Assembly (NCBI RefSeq): GCF_003293845.1
Contig: NZ_QLST01000014.1
Location: 1 to 64,000, forward strand
Length of the DNA stretch: 64,000 bases
Direction: 5' to 3'
Origin: Flavobacterium tibetense
GTDB taxonomy: Bacteria > Bacteroidota > Bacteroidia > Flavobacteriales > Flavobacteriaceae
Under the pieces are notes generated by a model. That model had not been told where the DNA came from, did not search any database, and saw only the letters and a program-made list of their open reading frames with translations. Below, one piece after another: positions 25,012 through 34,057 of this stretch (position 1 is its first letter; every line of letters begins with the position of its first letter). The position numbers and the translations under genes were made by a program.

Positions 25012-26427
25012 TTAGTTTTTGCTTTTTTTAGAAATAATAATTTCTGCCTTTTCTTTTTTCAAAATGGCTTTTGATAATTGATTTAGAATTTCAACTTTTA
25101 ATTCTTCTTCTTTAAAGTTGAGTTGATTAGCATATTTCTTGATAAGTTCATCAAAAGATTTGTTCTTCTTGAGTAAATCAAATTGTTTATTGAATACTAG
25201 TAAACTTTCTGGAGTAAATTGTATTATATTTTCAATTGTATTAAGCAATTTTCTCTGTTCACTTAATAATATATTTCTTTGCGAAACATCGATACCAACG
25301 CCATATATGCATTTTTTTTCATAATAAGTAAATTTAGTAGCTATAAAAAGCATTGGTTTTTTTTTACCCGATTTAGAAATGAACTCTGTTTCTACTTCAA
25401 TATATCCATCTTTATCTATTTTCTGTAAATACTTTTCTAGAAATTGATTTTGTTGGAAATCAAAAAAATGAGATGGACTTAAATCTTTTGCTTCTTCGTT
25501 TGAATATTCGCTAAGTTCTATAAATTTATCATTCCATAATAATAGTCTACCTTTTTCATCGAAAAGAAAAACTACGTTAGGTAAATTTTGAATAAGATTG
25601 TTACTTAAATTTTTCTCTTCTTCTATTTTATTTAAGTACTCTTTGTCTTTATCTATATTCACTAATAAGCCTCTAAGAAAAGTAGGTTTTTGACCTTCCA
25701 TTATTACGGTTACTCGATCTTTTACCCAAACATATTGTCCGTCTTTTTTCAACATTCTATAATTAAAAGTATGATCTCTACCTTCTAATGTTTCCTTTTG
25801 AGAAAAGTTAACTGTTGCTTCTCTATCATCTGGGTGAATATGATTGAACCAAAAATCTTCCTCTTCTAACCATTCCTTAGCAGTAAAACCTAACAGCTTT
25901 TCAACTTGATTACTAACATAAGTAAAAGCAAAAGTAGCTGCATCAGCTTCCCATATCACTCCATCAATAGAATTTGCTGTAACTTCAATCAACGATTTTA
26001 AATTGGTTAATTCTTCATTGGCTTTTACAAATTCTGTTATATCTTGAAATACACCAACCAATTTATAAGGGTTATCATTTTCGTCTTTTAAAATTTTGCC
26101 TAGCGAGAGTATATGTTTAATTTCTCCTTTAATTGTAATAAATCGTTTCTGAATCTTATAATCTTTATTATTTTGAATAGATTCATTCATAGTAGCTAAA
26201 GCAATTTCTCTATCTTCAGGATGGATAACTTCTAATCCTCTTTCTAGAGTAACTGGAAAAGATTGTGGAGGATAATCTAATATTTTAAAAACACCGTCAG
26301 ACCAAAAAAGTTTATTAGTCTTTAAATCTAATTCCCAACTTCCTGTTTTTGCAATAGATTCTGTTTGCTCAAAAAGCAAAGTTAAATTTTTGTTTAACGA
26401 TTTTTTTCTATTGTCATTAGATGGCAT
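25012..26427 (-). CDS. PAS-domain sensor protein without kinase domain (471 aa), probably split from the giant kinase
   Basis: The protein carries PAS domains at about residues 15-135 (SIAKTGSWELDLKTNKLFW, SLGKILKDENDNPYKLVGVF), ~145-270 and ~275-390. A fourth begins at ~400 (IIQFTPESLLVFNKQFD) and stops short. No kinase, GGDEF or other output domain follows. Two stop codons (TAA and, two codons later, TAG) separate it from the ATG of the giant kinase gene in the same reading frame. The missing PAS half is at that protein's N-terminus. It is either a degraded front part of one larger kinase or a separate sensor subunit. It heads the minus-strand run of sensor genes. Confidence 0.85.
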   Translation of the reverse strand: MPSNDNRKKSLNKNLTLLFEQTESIAKTGSWELDLKTNKLFWSDGVFKILDYPPQSFPVTLERGLEVIHPEDREIALATMNESIQNNKDYKIQKRFITIKGEIKHILSLGKILKDENDNPYKLVGVFQDITEFVKANEELTNLKSLIEVTANSIDGVIWEADAATFAFTYVSNQVEKLLGFTAKEWLEEEDFWFNHIHPDDREATVNFSQKETLEGRDHTFNYRMLKKDGQYVWVKDRVTVIMEGQKPTFLRGLLVNIDKDKEYLNKIEEEKNLSNNLIQNLPNVVFLFDEKGRLLLWNDKFIELSEYSNEEAKDLSPSHFFDFQQNQFLEKYLQKIDKDGYIEVETEFISKSGKKKPMLFIATKFTYYEKKCIYGVGIDVSQRNILLSEQRKLLNTIENIIQFTPESLLVFNKQFDLLKKNKSFDELIKKYANQLNFKEEELKVEILNQLSKAILKKEKAEIIISKKSKN

Positions 26428-26709
26428 GGATAATTATCATTTTTAGTCTTGTAGTAAATTTATGAATTATTTTAATACAAAAGGATAAATAATTCTTAAA
26501 ACTGATTACTTAATTCCTATTAAATTAAGAAAAAAACAATAATATATTGCGAAACTTATCTGATTTGAACTGAAATAATAAATTTTAGAATCAAAAAAAT
26601 ACAAAATTTTCCCACTTATCATCTAATTCTAACACTTATTACTTTCCGATAGTGAGCGGCTTACATTTTAATCACCTTTGTTCTAGAATTCAGGCAAATA
26701 AAGAATAAA

Positions 26710-29700
26710 ATGGAAAGATATATGATGGGAAAATTACAACTTAAACTAGTATCAAAAATACTTTTGGTTTCATTTTTTGGAACATTTCAATTCATTTCAG
26801 CTCAATGTGTTGATAATTCTATTCGTCCTTCTGACACTTATTCTGTTGCGTCTTGGTCACCAAGATGTCATAATGGAAATGACGGTGAAATTAACGTTTT
26901 TAACATTGCTTCAACTTCAGGAAGTGATTTAATTAATCAATCGTATGCTGTAAGAATTTTAAGTGGTCCTAATGCTCCAATGCAGTTTCCTATTCCTACT
27001 GGAGCAACTAATTATACAATAACAGGTTTACAAGCAGGAAACTATATCATTGATATAATTGACGCATGTGGAGGAAATAGTGCTGATAAAAGCATCGTAA
27101 TTACAAACCCAATTCCAAATATTACTTCAACAATTGTTTTAAAAGATAAAACCTCAGAAGAAAACAGTCAGGCTTGTGGAACCAATTTAAAATTTAAAAT
27201 TTCGATGGTAGCTTCTGGTACAGGAGGAGATGCAACATACACATTTACAAATAATTTAGGAGAAGCTTTAAGTTTTACAAGAGTTATCCCTAGAGTAATG
27301 AATGCGGGTTATTTTAGTTATTCTTTAGACGCCGAAATACCTGAAGCATTTTTTAATGATACATCAATAAACTACACTTGTGAAAATTTATGTGGTATTG
27401 TTGGACAAGGTACTTTACAAAAACCAAATACACACAACATGATATGGGGACAACCTAATATGATGGATGCTCAAGATCCTAATAATCTTTGCAATATTGG
27501 TTATGATGTTAAGATTTTTAGAAGTTACATGACAAATCCTATAACAGTTACTGTTGAAGAAACAAATAATCCCAATAGCATCCCATTAAACTTTTTTGGC
27601 GAGCCAATAGCACCACAAACTATAAATTTAATTCACTTAAACGCAGCACCTATTGGAATGGCCACAGTTATTAGTTTAGGTTTAAAATACAATACACATT
27701 ACACATTGCATTTTGTTGATTCTTGCGGTCTTACTGCAACAGAAACTATAATAAAAGAAGCAACTGGTTTTAATCCTACTTTAGTTTGTGATGTTAATGT
27801 TGCTGTGGTTGATCCAAATGGTTATTTTGATGATGCATCATTATTTAAATTTAATGCACTTCCGTTATCTGCTCAATCAATTGGACCATTACAGGTCACT
27901 GTTAACTCTGGTCCAACTACTTATACAACATCTTCAGGAAGTGGCGATGCAATAACAACATCAACCATAACATATCCATACAGTTTCTTAATTGGAACAC
28001 CGTATGAAACAATTAATGCTCAAAACGATAATGTGCGTTCTTTCCCTCCAGGAAATTATAATTTCACAATAACTGACGGTTGTAACAAAACGTATACTTT
28101 CAGTCAACAAATGAATTGTGTTAGAAATAATAGCATTTCACATCAACTAAATACTTGTGCTAACGTTTCAAATTTAGTTAATACAAAAATTACTGTTCCT
28201 AGAGCTATGTTAGGTTCGAGAGCAACTATTTATAAAACAGACGGAACGGTACTATTTACAGGGCCAATTAGTACTGCTGCTCCTTTCAACTTTACCCTAT
28301 TTACTGGAGGCGCTTTTGGAAATATTTCTGTTGATTTACCAAACAACGAATCTTATATCTTTAGATATGGAGGAGTAAAAGCAAATGGAACTTTAAGCGA
28401 ACCCGCTCAGTTTGGTGGAACAGGTTCTTTAAATAGGTTAACTGACGGCTACTTATATGAATACATGTTTGATGTTGCTTTGGCTCCATTTCAATTTACA
28501 TCAATTATTGCTTGTGATAATGAAGTGGAAATGTCAGTTTCTGGTGGTACAGCTCCTTATAATTTTACGTTACTAGACAGTTCTGGAAACACACAATTAT
28601 TTCCTAATCAAAGTGCTGCAAATTTCACTGGATTATTATCTGGAATGAACTATATCGCAAAAGTAATTGATAGTTGCGGAAGAGAATTTAGTCAAGAATT
28701 TACAGTTCAGGAAAAACCAACTCCAGTTATTCAAAACATTATTCATCCTGCTTGTAATATTGCATTGGGAAGTATAACTTTCTCAAATTTACCAATCAAT
28801 TGGACACTAATTGACGCAGCAAATAGTCTTGAATTTAATGGAAATAGTAATGAGTTTACTATTGAAAACTTAAGTTCTGGTATTTACTCTTTCGTTTGTA
28901 TAGATAACGACACTCAATGTGCTGTAATTAATGAATTAAATGTAGAAATTGAAATTGCTCAACCTTGTCCAATTACAACATGTGATAATATCACTTTCAA
29001 TGTTGGAGAAGTTGTTCAAATAAATGTACTAGAAAACGATATTGATGGTGCAGAAATTGATGTAACAAGTGTTAGAATTTTAGAAGCATCCCTTTTTTCA
29101 TCTGTAAACTATGATTCAAATGATGAAATTATCACAGCAACAATTCTTGAAGAAGGAATTTGGAATGTTGATATAACAAGTGGTACAATACAATTTCAAC
29201 CTAATGCTGATTTTACAGACACACCGTCGCCAATTCAATACTACGGAAAAGATTTACAAGGCAATGTTTCAAACTATGCAACTATAACACTTGATTTATT
29301 ACCAATAGCTGTAGATGACCAATTAGTTTTTACAAATGACGCAACAATTACTTATAATGTCTTACAAAATGACACATTAGGTGATTTAGTAAATCCAGAG
29401 TCTTTAAGTTTTGTATTACCCGAAAATATTACTGGAATAACATATAATGTGAATACTTCTCAATGTATTGATGAATTAGTGGTTGCAAATGAAGGAACAT
29501 GGACAGTTTGTCCTACTACTGGAGCAATCTCATTTCAACCAGATACAAATTTCAATGGAGTTCCTACGGATAAATTCTATACTGTTAAAGATTTCCAAGA
29601 CAACATTTCTAATATTGCAAGGATTAGCTTTAATTCTTCTTGTGATTTTACTGTAATTTGTCCAACTGAAACAACAATTGAAGTACAATGCTACAATGAG

Positions 29701-30981
29701 ATACCTGAAAATTATTTTCTTTCAAATCATGATTTTGAAAATTTGGGAGGGCATATAGTAGGTAATAAATGTCAAAACGTATTAATCATTGCTGAAAACT
29801 CAAGTTACAATGGGTGTAATAGCGAAATAATAAGAACTATAACAATTGGTGAATTTCAGGATTCAAATGGTAATGGAATTATTGATGATGAAGAACAAAA
29901 TGTATTAAACATATATACTTGTACCATTACGTATGTTATAAATGATACAATTACACCTAAATTTATCGAAATATTACCTGAGAATATGGTTGTTTCTTGT
30001 AACTCTATTGAAGCTCCTATTCATTTAACAGCAACTGATAATTGTAGTACTGCCGATGTTAATTTTATAGAGTCTATTGAAAATGGTTCTTGCGAAAGTA
30101 ACTATATCATTACAAGAACATGGATTGCTACTGACGATTGTGGAAACGCAACGACACATACTCAAACTATTACTGTTCAAGATACCGAAGCACCACAGTT
30201 AATTACAGATGTACCTAGTACAATTGAAATTAGTTCAAATGACACCGTTCCAAGTGTACCTAGTTTAGTTTTTGTAGATAATTGCGGTTCAGTTACAGTT
30301 GATTTTAATGAAGAAATAATGGAAGGCGACTGTGAAAATTCATATGAAATTCATAGAACTTGGACAGCTACTGACTCTTGCGGAAATGAAAGCTATTTTC
30401 TTCAAATTATCTCAGTGATGGACACTACTCCACCTCGATTCACTTCACCTTTTCCAGCTGATATAACTGCGAGTTGCGATAACATTCCAGAAATTCCAAT
30501 ATTAATTGCTTTTGATGGCGTAAATGAAGTGGACGTAATTTTTGAAGAAGAAAGAATTGAAGGTGATTGTAATAGTCGAAATGAACTTCGAAGAACTTGG
30601 ACTGCAACTGATTCTTGTGGCAATTCAGCATCTTATACGCAAGTTATTAATTTAGTTTGTCATATCAATATTTACAATGCTTTATCTCTAAACGACGATG
30701 GAAAAAACGACATCTTCTTACTAGATGGCATTGAGTGCTTCCCTAATAACTCTGTTGAAATTTACAACCGTTGGGGAGCAAAAGTATTTGAGACAGCTTC
30801 TTATGATAACAAATATAGTGTTTTCAAAGGTGTTTCTTCAGGAAAAGGAACTGTTTCAAGAAACGAAAAATTGCCAACTGGAACCTATTTCTACATAATA
30901 AATTACCAATACAATCTAGATAATTCTAATCAATTTGAAAACGTTCAAAAAACAGGTTATCTATATATTGTTAGCAATTAA
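26710..30981 (+). CDS. Large T9SS-exported surface protein (adhesin-like) with gliding-motility-type C-terminal domain
   Basis: The 1423-residue protein has a signal peptide (ILLVSFFGTFQFISAQ, ending near residue 32). It ends with a CHU_C/gliding-motility-associated C-terminal domain: NIYNALSLNDDGKNDIF, VEIYNRWGAKVF and LPTGTYFYIINY. This is the class of C-terminal signal used by type IX secretion for large surface proteins. The middle holds beta-rich repeats. At about residues 1000-1320 there are tandem units of the form DNCxxxVxF...GxCxxxYxIxRTWxATDxCGN, the unit being ~85 residues. Cysteines are frequent in the extracellular part. It is followed by a PorP/SprF gene and an OmpA gene, as in SprB-like modules. 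Surface adhesion or gliding is likely. The start could be either this ATG or one of the next two in frame. Confidence 0.88.
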   Translation: MERYMMGKLQLKLVSKILLVSFFGTFQFISAQCVDNSIRPSDTYSVASWSPRCHNGNDGEINVFNIASTSGSDLINQSYAVRILSGPNAPMQFPIPTGATNYTITGLQAGNYIIDIIDACGGNSADKSIVITNPIPNITSTIVLKDKTSEENSQACGTNLKFKISMVASGTGGDATYTFTNNLGEALSFTRVIPRVMNAGYFSYSLDAEIPEAFFNDTSINYTCENLCGIVGQGTLQKPNTHNMIWGQPNMMDAQDPNNLCNIGYDVKIFRSYMTNPITVTVEETNNPNSIPLNFFGEPIAPQTINLIHLNAAPIGMATVISLGLKYNTHYTLHFVDSCGLTATETIIKEATGFNPTLVCDVNVAVVDPNGYFDDASLFKFNALPLSAQSIGPLQVTVNSGPTTYTTSSGSGDAITTSTITYPYSFLIGTPYETINAQNDNVRSFPPGNYNFTITDGCNKTYTFSQQMNCVRNNSISHQLNTCANVSNLVNTKITVPRAMLGSRATIYKTDGTVLFTGPISTAAPFNFTLFTGGAFGNISVDLPNNESYIFRYGGVKANGTLSEPAQFGGTGSLNRLTDGYLYEYMFDVALAPFQFTSIIACDNEVEMSVSGGTAPYNFTLLDSSGNTQLFPNQSAANFTGLLSGMNYIAKVIDSCGREFSQEFTVQEKPTPVIQNIIHPACNIALGSITFSNLPINWTLIDAANSLEFNGNSNEFTIENLSSGIYSFVCIDNDTQCAVINELNVEIEIAQPCPITTCDNITFNVGEVVQINVLENDIDGAEIDVTSVRILEASLFSSVNYDSNDEIITATILEEGIWNVDITSGTIQFQPNADFTDTPSPIQYYGKDLQGNVSNYATITLDLLPIAVDDQLVFTNDATITYNVLQNDTLGDLVNPESLSFVLPENITGITYNVNTSQCIDELVVANEGTWTVCPTTGAISFQPDTNFNGVPTDKFYTVKDFQDNISNIARISFNSSCDFTVICPTETTIEVQCYNEIPENYFLSNHDFENLGGHIVGNKCQNVLIIAENSSYNGCNSEIIRTITIGEFQDSNGNGIIDDEEQNVLNIYTCTITYVINDTITPKFIEILPENMVVSCNSIEAPIHLTATDNCSTADVNFIESIENGSCESNYIITRTWIATDDCGNATTHTQTITVQDTEAPQLITDVPSTIEISSNDTVPSVPSLVFVDNCGSVTVDFNEEIMEGDCENSYEIHRTWTATDSCGNESYFLQIISVMDTTPPRFTSPFPADITASCDNIPEIPILIAFDGVNEVDVIFEEERIEGDCNSRNELRRTWTATDSCGNSASYTQVINLVCHINIYNALSLNDDGKNDIFLLDGIECFPNNSVEIYNRWGAKVFETASYDNKYSVFKGVSSGKGTVSRNEKLPTGTYFYIINYQYNLDNSNQFENVQKTGYLYIVSN

Positions 30982-30992
30982 AGGCATTGAAA

Positions 30993-31345
30993 TTCATTTG
31001 GGGGAATGAATTTTAGTAATTATTGTCATTGGAAGGAGCTATGCTTCTTCCAGACAATAGTTAAAAAAAAGAAAGTAGTTAAGTTCATTTGGGGGAATGA
31101 ATTTGGTAATTATTGTCAAGGGAAGAGGCTTTGTTTCTTCCCAGACAATAATATAAAAAAGAAAGTAGTTACGTTCATTTGGGGGAATGAATTTGGTTAG
31201 TATTGTCATGGGGAGAAATCTATTTTCTTCCCAGACAATATCTTAAAAACTACAAAAAAAATAGTTGAGTTCATTTGGGGAAATGAATTTTGGTAATTAT
31301 TGTTAAGGGAAGAAACAAAAGAAACTTCTTCCCTGACAATAGTTT
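30993..31345 (+). repeat. Four tandem ~90-nt units, each with two conserved hairpins (candidate structured RNA)
   Basis: The 394 bases between the adhesin and the PorP/SprF gene hold four tandem units starting at 30993, 31084, 31174 and 31270. Each opens with TTCATTTGGGGGAATGAA (last copy one base different), a 6-bp stem with loop TGGGGG. Each then forms a longer hairpin closed by ATTGTC/GACAAT (31022/31053, 31112/31144, 31202/31234, 31299/31335) with an inner stem such as GGGAAGA/TCTTCCC. Inner stems differ between units but stay paired: GGAAG/CTTCC, GGGAAGA/TCTTCCC, and a G-U version in the third. An A-rich spacer ends each unit. A short frame across the first three units encodes a repeated peptide, but it breaks in unit 3, so I favour a non-coding role. 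Confidence 0.8.
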
Positions 31346-31375
31346 TAATTAAAAAAACTTAAATCTTTTTAGAAG

Positions 31376-32302
31376 ATGACTTTAAAAAATACAATCAAAT
31401 ACAGTTCTTGCTTATTGTTATTATTATTGAGTAATTTATCTTTTGCTCAACAAGATGCCCTATTTACTAACTACATGTACAATACTAATATTTTTAACCC
31501 TGCATATACAGGAACTAGAGAAGTAATTAGTGTATATGGAATGCATAGATCACAGTGGGCCGGACTAGATGGAGCGCCAAGTACAAGTGTTTTTTCTTTT
31601 CAATCTCCTTTGAATTCTAATTTAAGTTTTGGCATAAACTTTATCAACGATCAAGTTGGTCCTTCCGATGAAAATAATCTATCAGTAGATATTGCCTATA
31701 AATTTCCTATAAGCGAAACTGATTTCATTTCGTTTGGAGTTAAAACAACTGCTAATTTATTCAATGTTGATTACAGAAAGTTAAACATTGAAGACGGAAC
31801 TGATATTGAATTTCAAAATAATGTTGATAATAGATTCTCTCCTAATTTTGGTGCTGGCGTATATTGGTATTCCGAAAAACATTACTTAGGACTTTCTATT
31901 CCCAATTTTTTAGAAACCGAATATTATGACGGTGCTTCAACATCATTAGCTAAACAAAGAATGCATTATTATTTAATGGGTGGATATGTTTTTGATGTCC
32001 ATGAAAATATTAAATTAAAGCCAGCATTTCTTGCTAAACTTATATCAGGAGCGCCAGTACAATTTGACACTACATTAAATTTGTTATTTTATGAAAAATT
32101 CACATTAGGTTCTGCTTATAGATGGAACGCTTCGTGGTCTGGATTAGTTGGTTTTCAAATCTCTGATAGTTTATTTATAGGATATTCTTATGATACCGAT
32201 AATTCAAGACTAGCCAATTACAATTCGGGTTCTCATGAAATTTTTATCAGATTTGAATTTCTTTCTCAATACACTAAGATGCTTTCGCCAAGATTTTTCT
32301 AA
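31376..32302 (+). CDS. PorP/SprF family outer-membrane protein (type IX secretion)
   Basis: The 308-residue outer-membrane protein has a signal peptide (LLLLLSNLSFAQ). The family's opening QQDALFTNYMYNTNIFNPAYTGTRE leads into a beta-barrel-like C-terminus with alternating hydrophobic strands; the short quote NYMYNTNIFNPAYTG is the hallmark. SprF proteins are needed for surface delivery of the adjacent large T9SS adhesin in Flavobacterium. That makes the upstream 1423-residue protein its probable client. The start codon is preceded by the four structured repeats. The next gene follows after 11 bases, in one operon. Confidence 0.93.
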   Translation: MTLKNTIKYSSCLLLLLLSNLSFAQQDALFTNYMYNTNIFNPAYTGTREVISVYGMHRSQWAGLDGAPSTSVFSFQSPLNSNLSFGINFINDQVGPSDENNLSVDIAYKFPISETDFISFGVKTTANLFNVDYRKLNIEDGTDIEFQNNVDNRFSPNFGAGVYWYSEKHYLGLSIPNFLETEYYDGASTSLAKQRMHYYLMGGYVFDVHENIKLKPAFLAKLISGAPVQFDTTLNLLFYEKFTLGSAYRWNASWSGLVGFQISDSLFIGYSYDTDNSRLANYNSGSHEIFIRFEFLSQYTKMLSPRFF

Positions 32303-32313
32303 CTTAAATAATT

Positions 32314-33984
32314 ATGAAAAAAACTGCTATTTTTTATTTAATTCTATTACCCTTTACATGTACTCAAGCCCAACAAAAAAATATTGTAAAAGCTAATACT
32401 GCTTATGAAAATTATGCCTTCATTGATGCTATAAGTATTTATGAAAAAGTGGTAGAAAAAGGATTTGGAACTGCTTCCATTTACAAAAAACTGGCCGAGA
32501 GTTACTATGCCAATGCCAATTATAGTTTAGCTTCAAAATGGTATGAACTTTATTTTTCAAACAACACAAGTGCTATTGAAGCTAATACGTATTTACGTTA
32601 TTACCAATCCCTTAAAAGTATTGGAAATGAAAAAAAAGCAATCGAAATTTTAGAAATTTTCGCTCAAATTTACAAAGATGATTCTAGAGCAAAAATGTTC
32701 TTAAGCAATAAGAATTTTAATGAAAAGATTGACCTTAACAGCAATTCCTACGAAGTTAAAAATGAGGAAAATTTAAATTCTGAATTAAGTGATTTTGGAT
32801 GTTCATTTTTTAATGATAATGTAGTTTTTAGTAGTACTAGAAACACTAAAGAAAATAGCAAGTCTATAAACAAATGGAACAACCAACCCTACTCTAGCCT
32901 ATACATCCAACAATCCAATAGTGTCAAAGACTTCAACCTTGACAATACCCAAAAACACAACATATCCTCTGCTGTTTTTACTAAAGATGGTCAAACGGTT
33001 TATTATACCAAAAATGCTGTCAATAAAACAAAAAACGCCAAAATAGGGAATTTAAAAATTTATGCTGCAAAATATAAAAAAGGTACATGGTCTGAAGAGA
33101 AAGAACTTTCATTTAATGGAAACTACAACTGTGCACATCCTACTTTAGATCAAAATGAAAAATATCTTTATTTTGTATCTGATATGCCAGGAACTTTTGG
33201 GTTATCCGATATTTTTAAAGTAGAAATTGTATCCGAAAATACATTTTCAAATCCAATCAATTTAGGAAAATCAATTAATACCGAAGGACGAGAAACTTTT
33301 CCTTTTATTGCCGAAAATGGAACTTTATATTTTTCATCTGACGGACATTTAGGTCACGGCGGATTAGATATTTTTTATGGCGAATACAATTTAAATAATG
33401 GTGAATACGCTGTTTATAATATTGGAACTCCAATAAATTCTCCATTTGATGATTTTGCCTATTGCGAAAAAACAAATGCAAAATCTGGTTATTTCTCGTC
33501 AAATAGACCTAACGGAAAAGGTTTTGATGACATTTACTCTTTTACTCTTTTACAAAATGAAGTATTAAATGAAAACATCGATGATTTATTCCAAATAAAA
33601 ATTCAATCGGGTACCGATTTAGCTAAACTTTTTGAATTGGAAGATATTTATTTTGAAAAAAGTGAATGGGAAATAGCCGATGAAGAAATTTTTAAATTGC
33701 AAATTTTACTTGAAATTTTAGAACAAAATCCTAATTTAAAAATCGATATAAGAGCACATACCGATAGCAGAGCTTCGGAACAATACAACCTAAAATTATC
33801 TGAAAAAAGAGCCAGCGCTACAAAAAAATGGCTAATAAATAATGGAATAGATAGTAATCGATTATCTAGCAAAGGGCTTGGAGAAAGTCAACTGGTAAAT
33901 CATTGTTCAGATGGTATTTCCTGTTCGGAAGATGAGCATAAAATGAATCGCAGAAGCGAATTTATTGTTCATATGAAACAATAA
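32314..33984 (+). CDS. OmpA-family protein with TPR and WD40-like (PD40) repeats
   Basis: This 556-residue envelope protein has a signal peptide (FYLILLPFTCTQAQQ). TPR-like helices span residues ~22-130 (AYENYAFIDAISIYEKVVEKG). PD40 beta-propeller-type repeats span ~150-410 (YLYFVSDMPGTFGLSDIFKV, LYFSSDGHLGHGGLDIFYG). The OmpA peptidoglycan-binding domain covers ~445-556, with DIRAHTDSRASEQYNLKLSE and SSKGLGESQLVNHC. The trio of adhesin, PorP/SprF and this protein is common in gliding Bacteroidetes; the OmpA protein probably ties the surface machine to the cell wall. That role is inferred from context. Confidence 0.92.
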   Translation: MKKTAIFYLILLPFTCTQAQQKNIVKANTAYENYAFIDAISIYEKVVEKGFGTASIYKKLAESYYANANYSLASKWYELYFSNNTSAIEANTYLRYYQSLKSIGNEKKAIEILEIFAQIYKDDSRAKMFLSNKNFNEKIDLNSNSYEVKNEENLNSELSDFGCSFFNDNVVFSSTRNTKENSKSINKWNNQPYSSLYIQQSNSVKDFNLDNTQKHNISSAVFTKDGQTVYYTKNAVNKTKNAKIGNLKIYAAKYKKGTWSEEKELSFNGNYNCAHPTLDQNEKYLYFVSDMPGTFGLSDIFKVEIVSENTFSNPINLGKSINTEGRETFPFIAENGTLYFSSDGHLGHGGLDIFYGEYNLNNGEYAVYNIGTPINSPFDDFAYCEKTNAKSGYFSSNRPNGKGFDDIYSFTLLQNEVLNENIDDLFQIKIQSGTDLAKLFELEDIYFEKSEWEIADEEIFKLQILLEILEQNPNLKIDIRAHTDSRASEQYNLKLSEKRASATKKWLINNGIDSNRLSSKGLGESQLVNHCSDGISCSEDEHKMNRRSEFIVHMKQ

Positions 33985-34057
33985 ATAAAATAAGAAAAAA
34001 CCTATATAAAAATGCTAAGTCAATAAAAATTCTTACTTTTATAAAAAATTGAGATGT

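Noticed and set aside
31006-31200. 64-codon frame encoding a repeated peptide (VVxFIWGNEFG) in the tandem units
   Set aside because: The frame survives only because the period is about 90 bases; it breaks in unit 3 and is absent in unit 4, whereas the hairpins persist in all four.
30993-31345. CRISPR-like array
   Set aside because: The units are similar throughout their length, spacers are not unique sequences of fixed size, and no cas gene is near.
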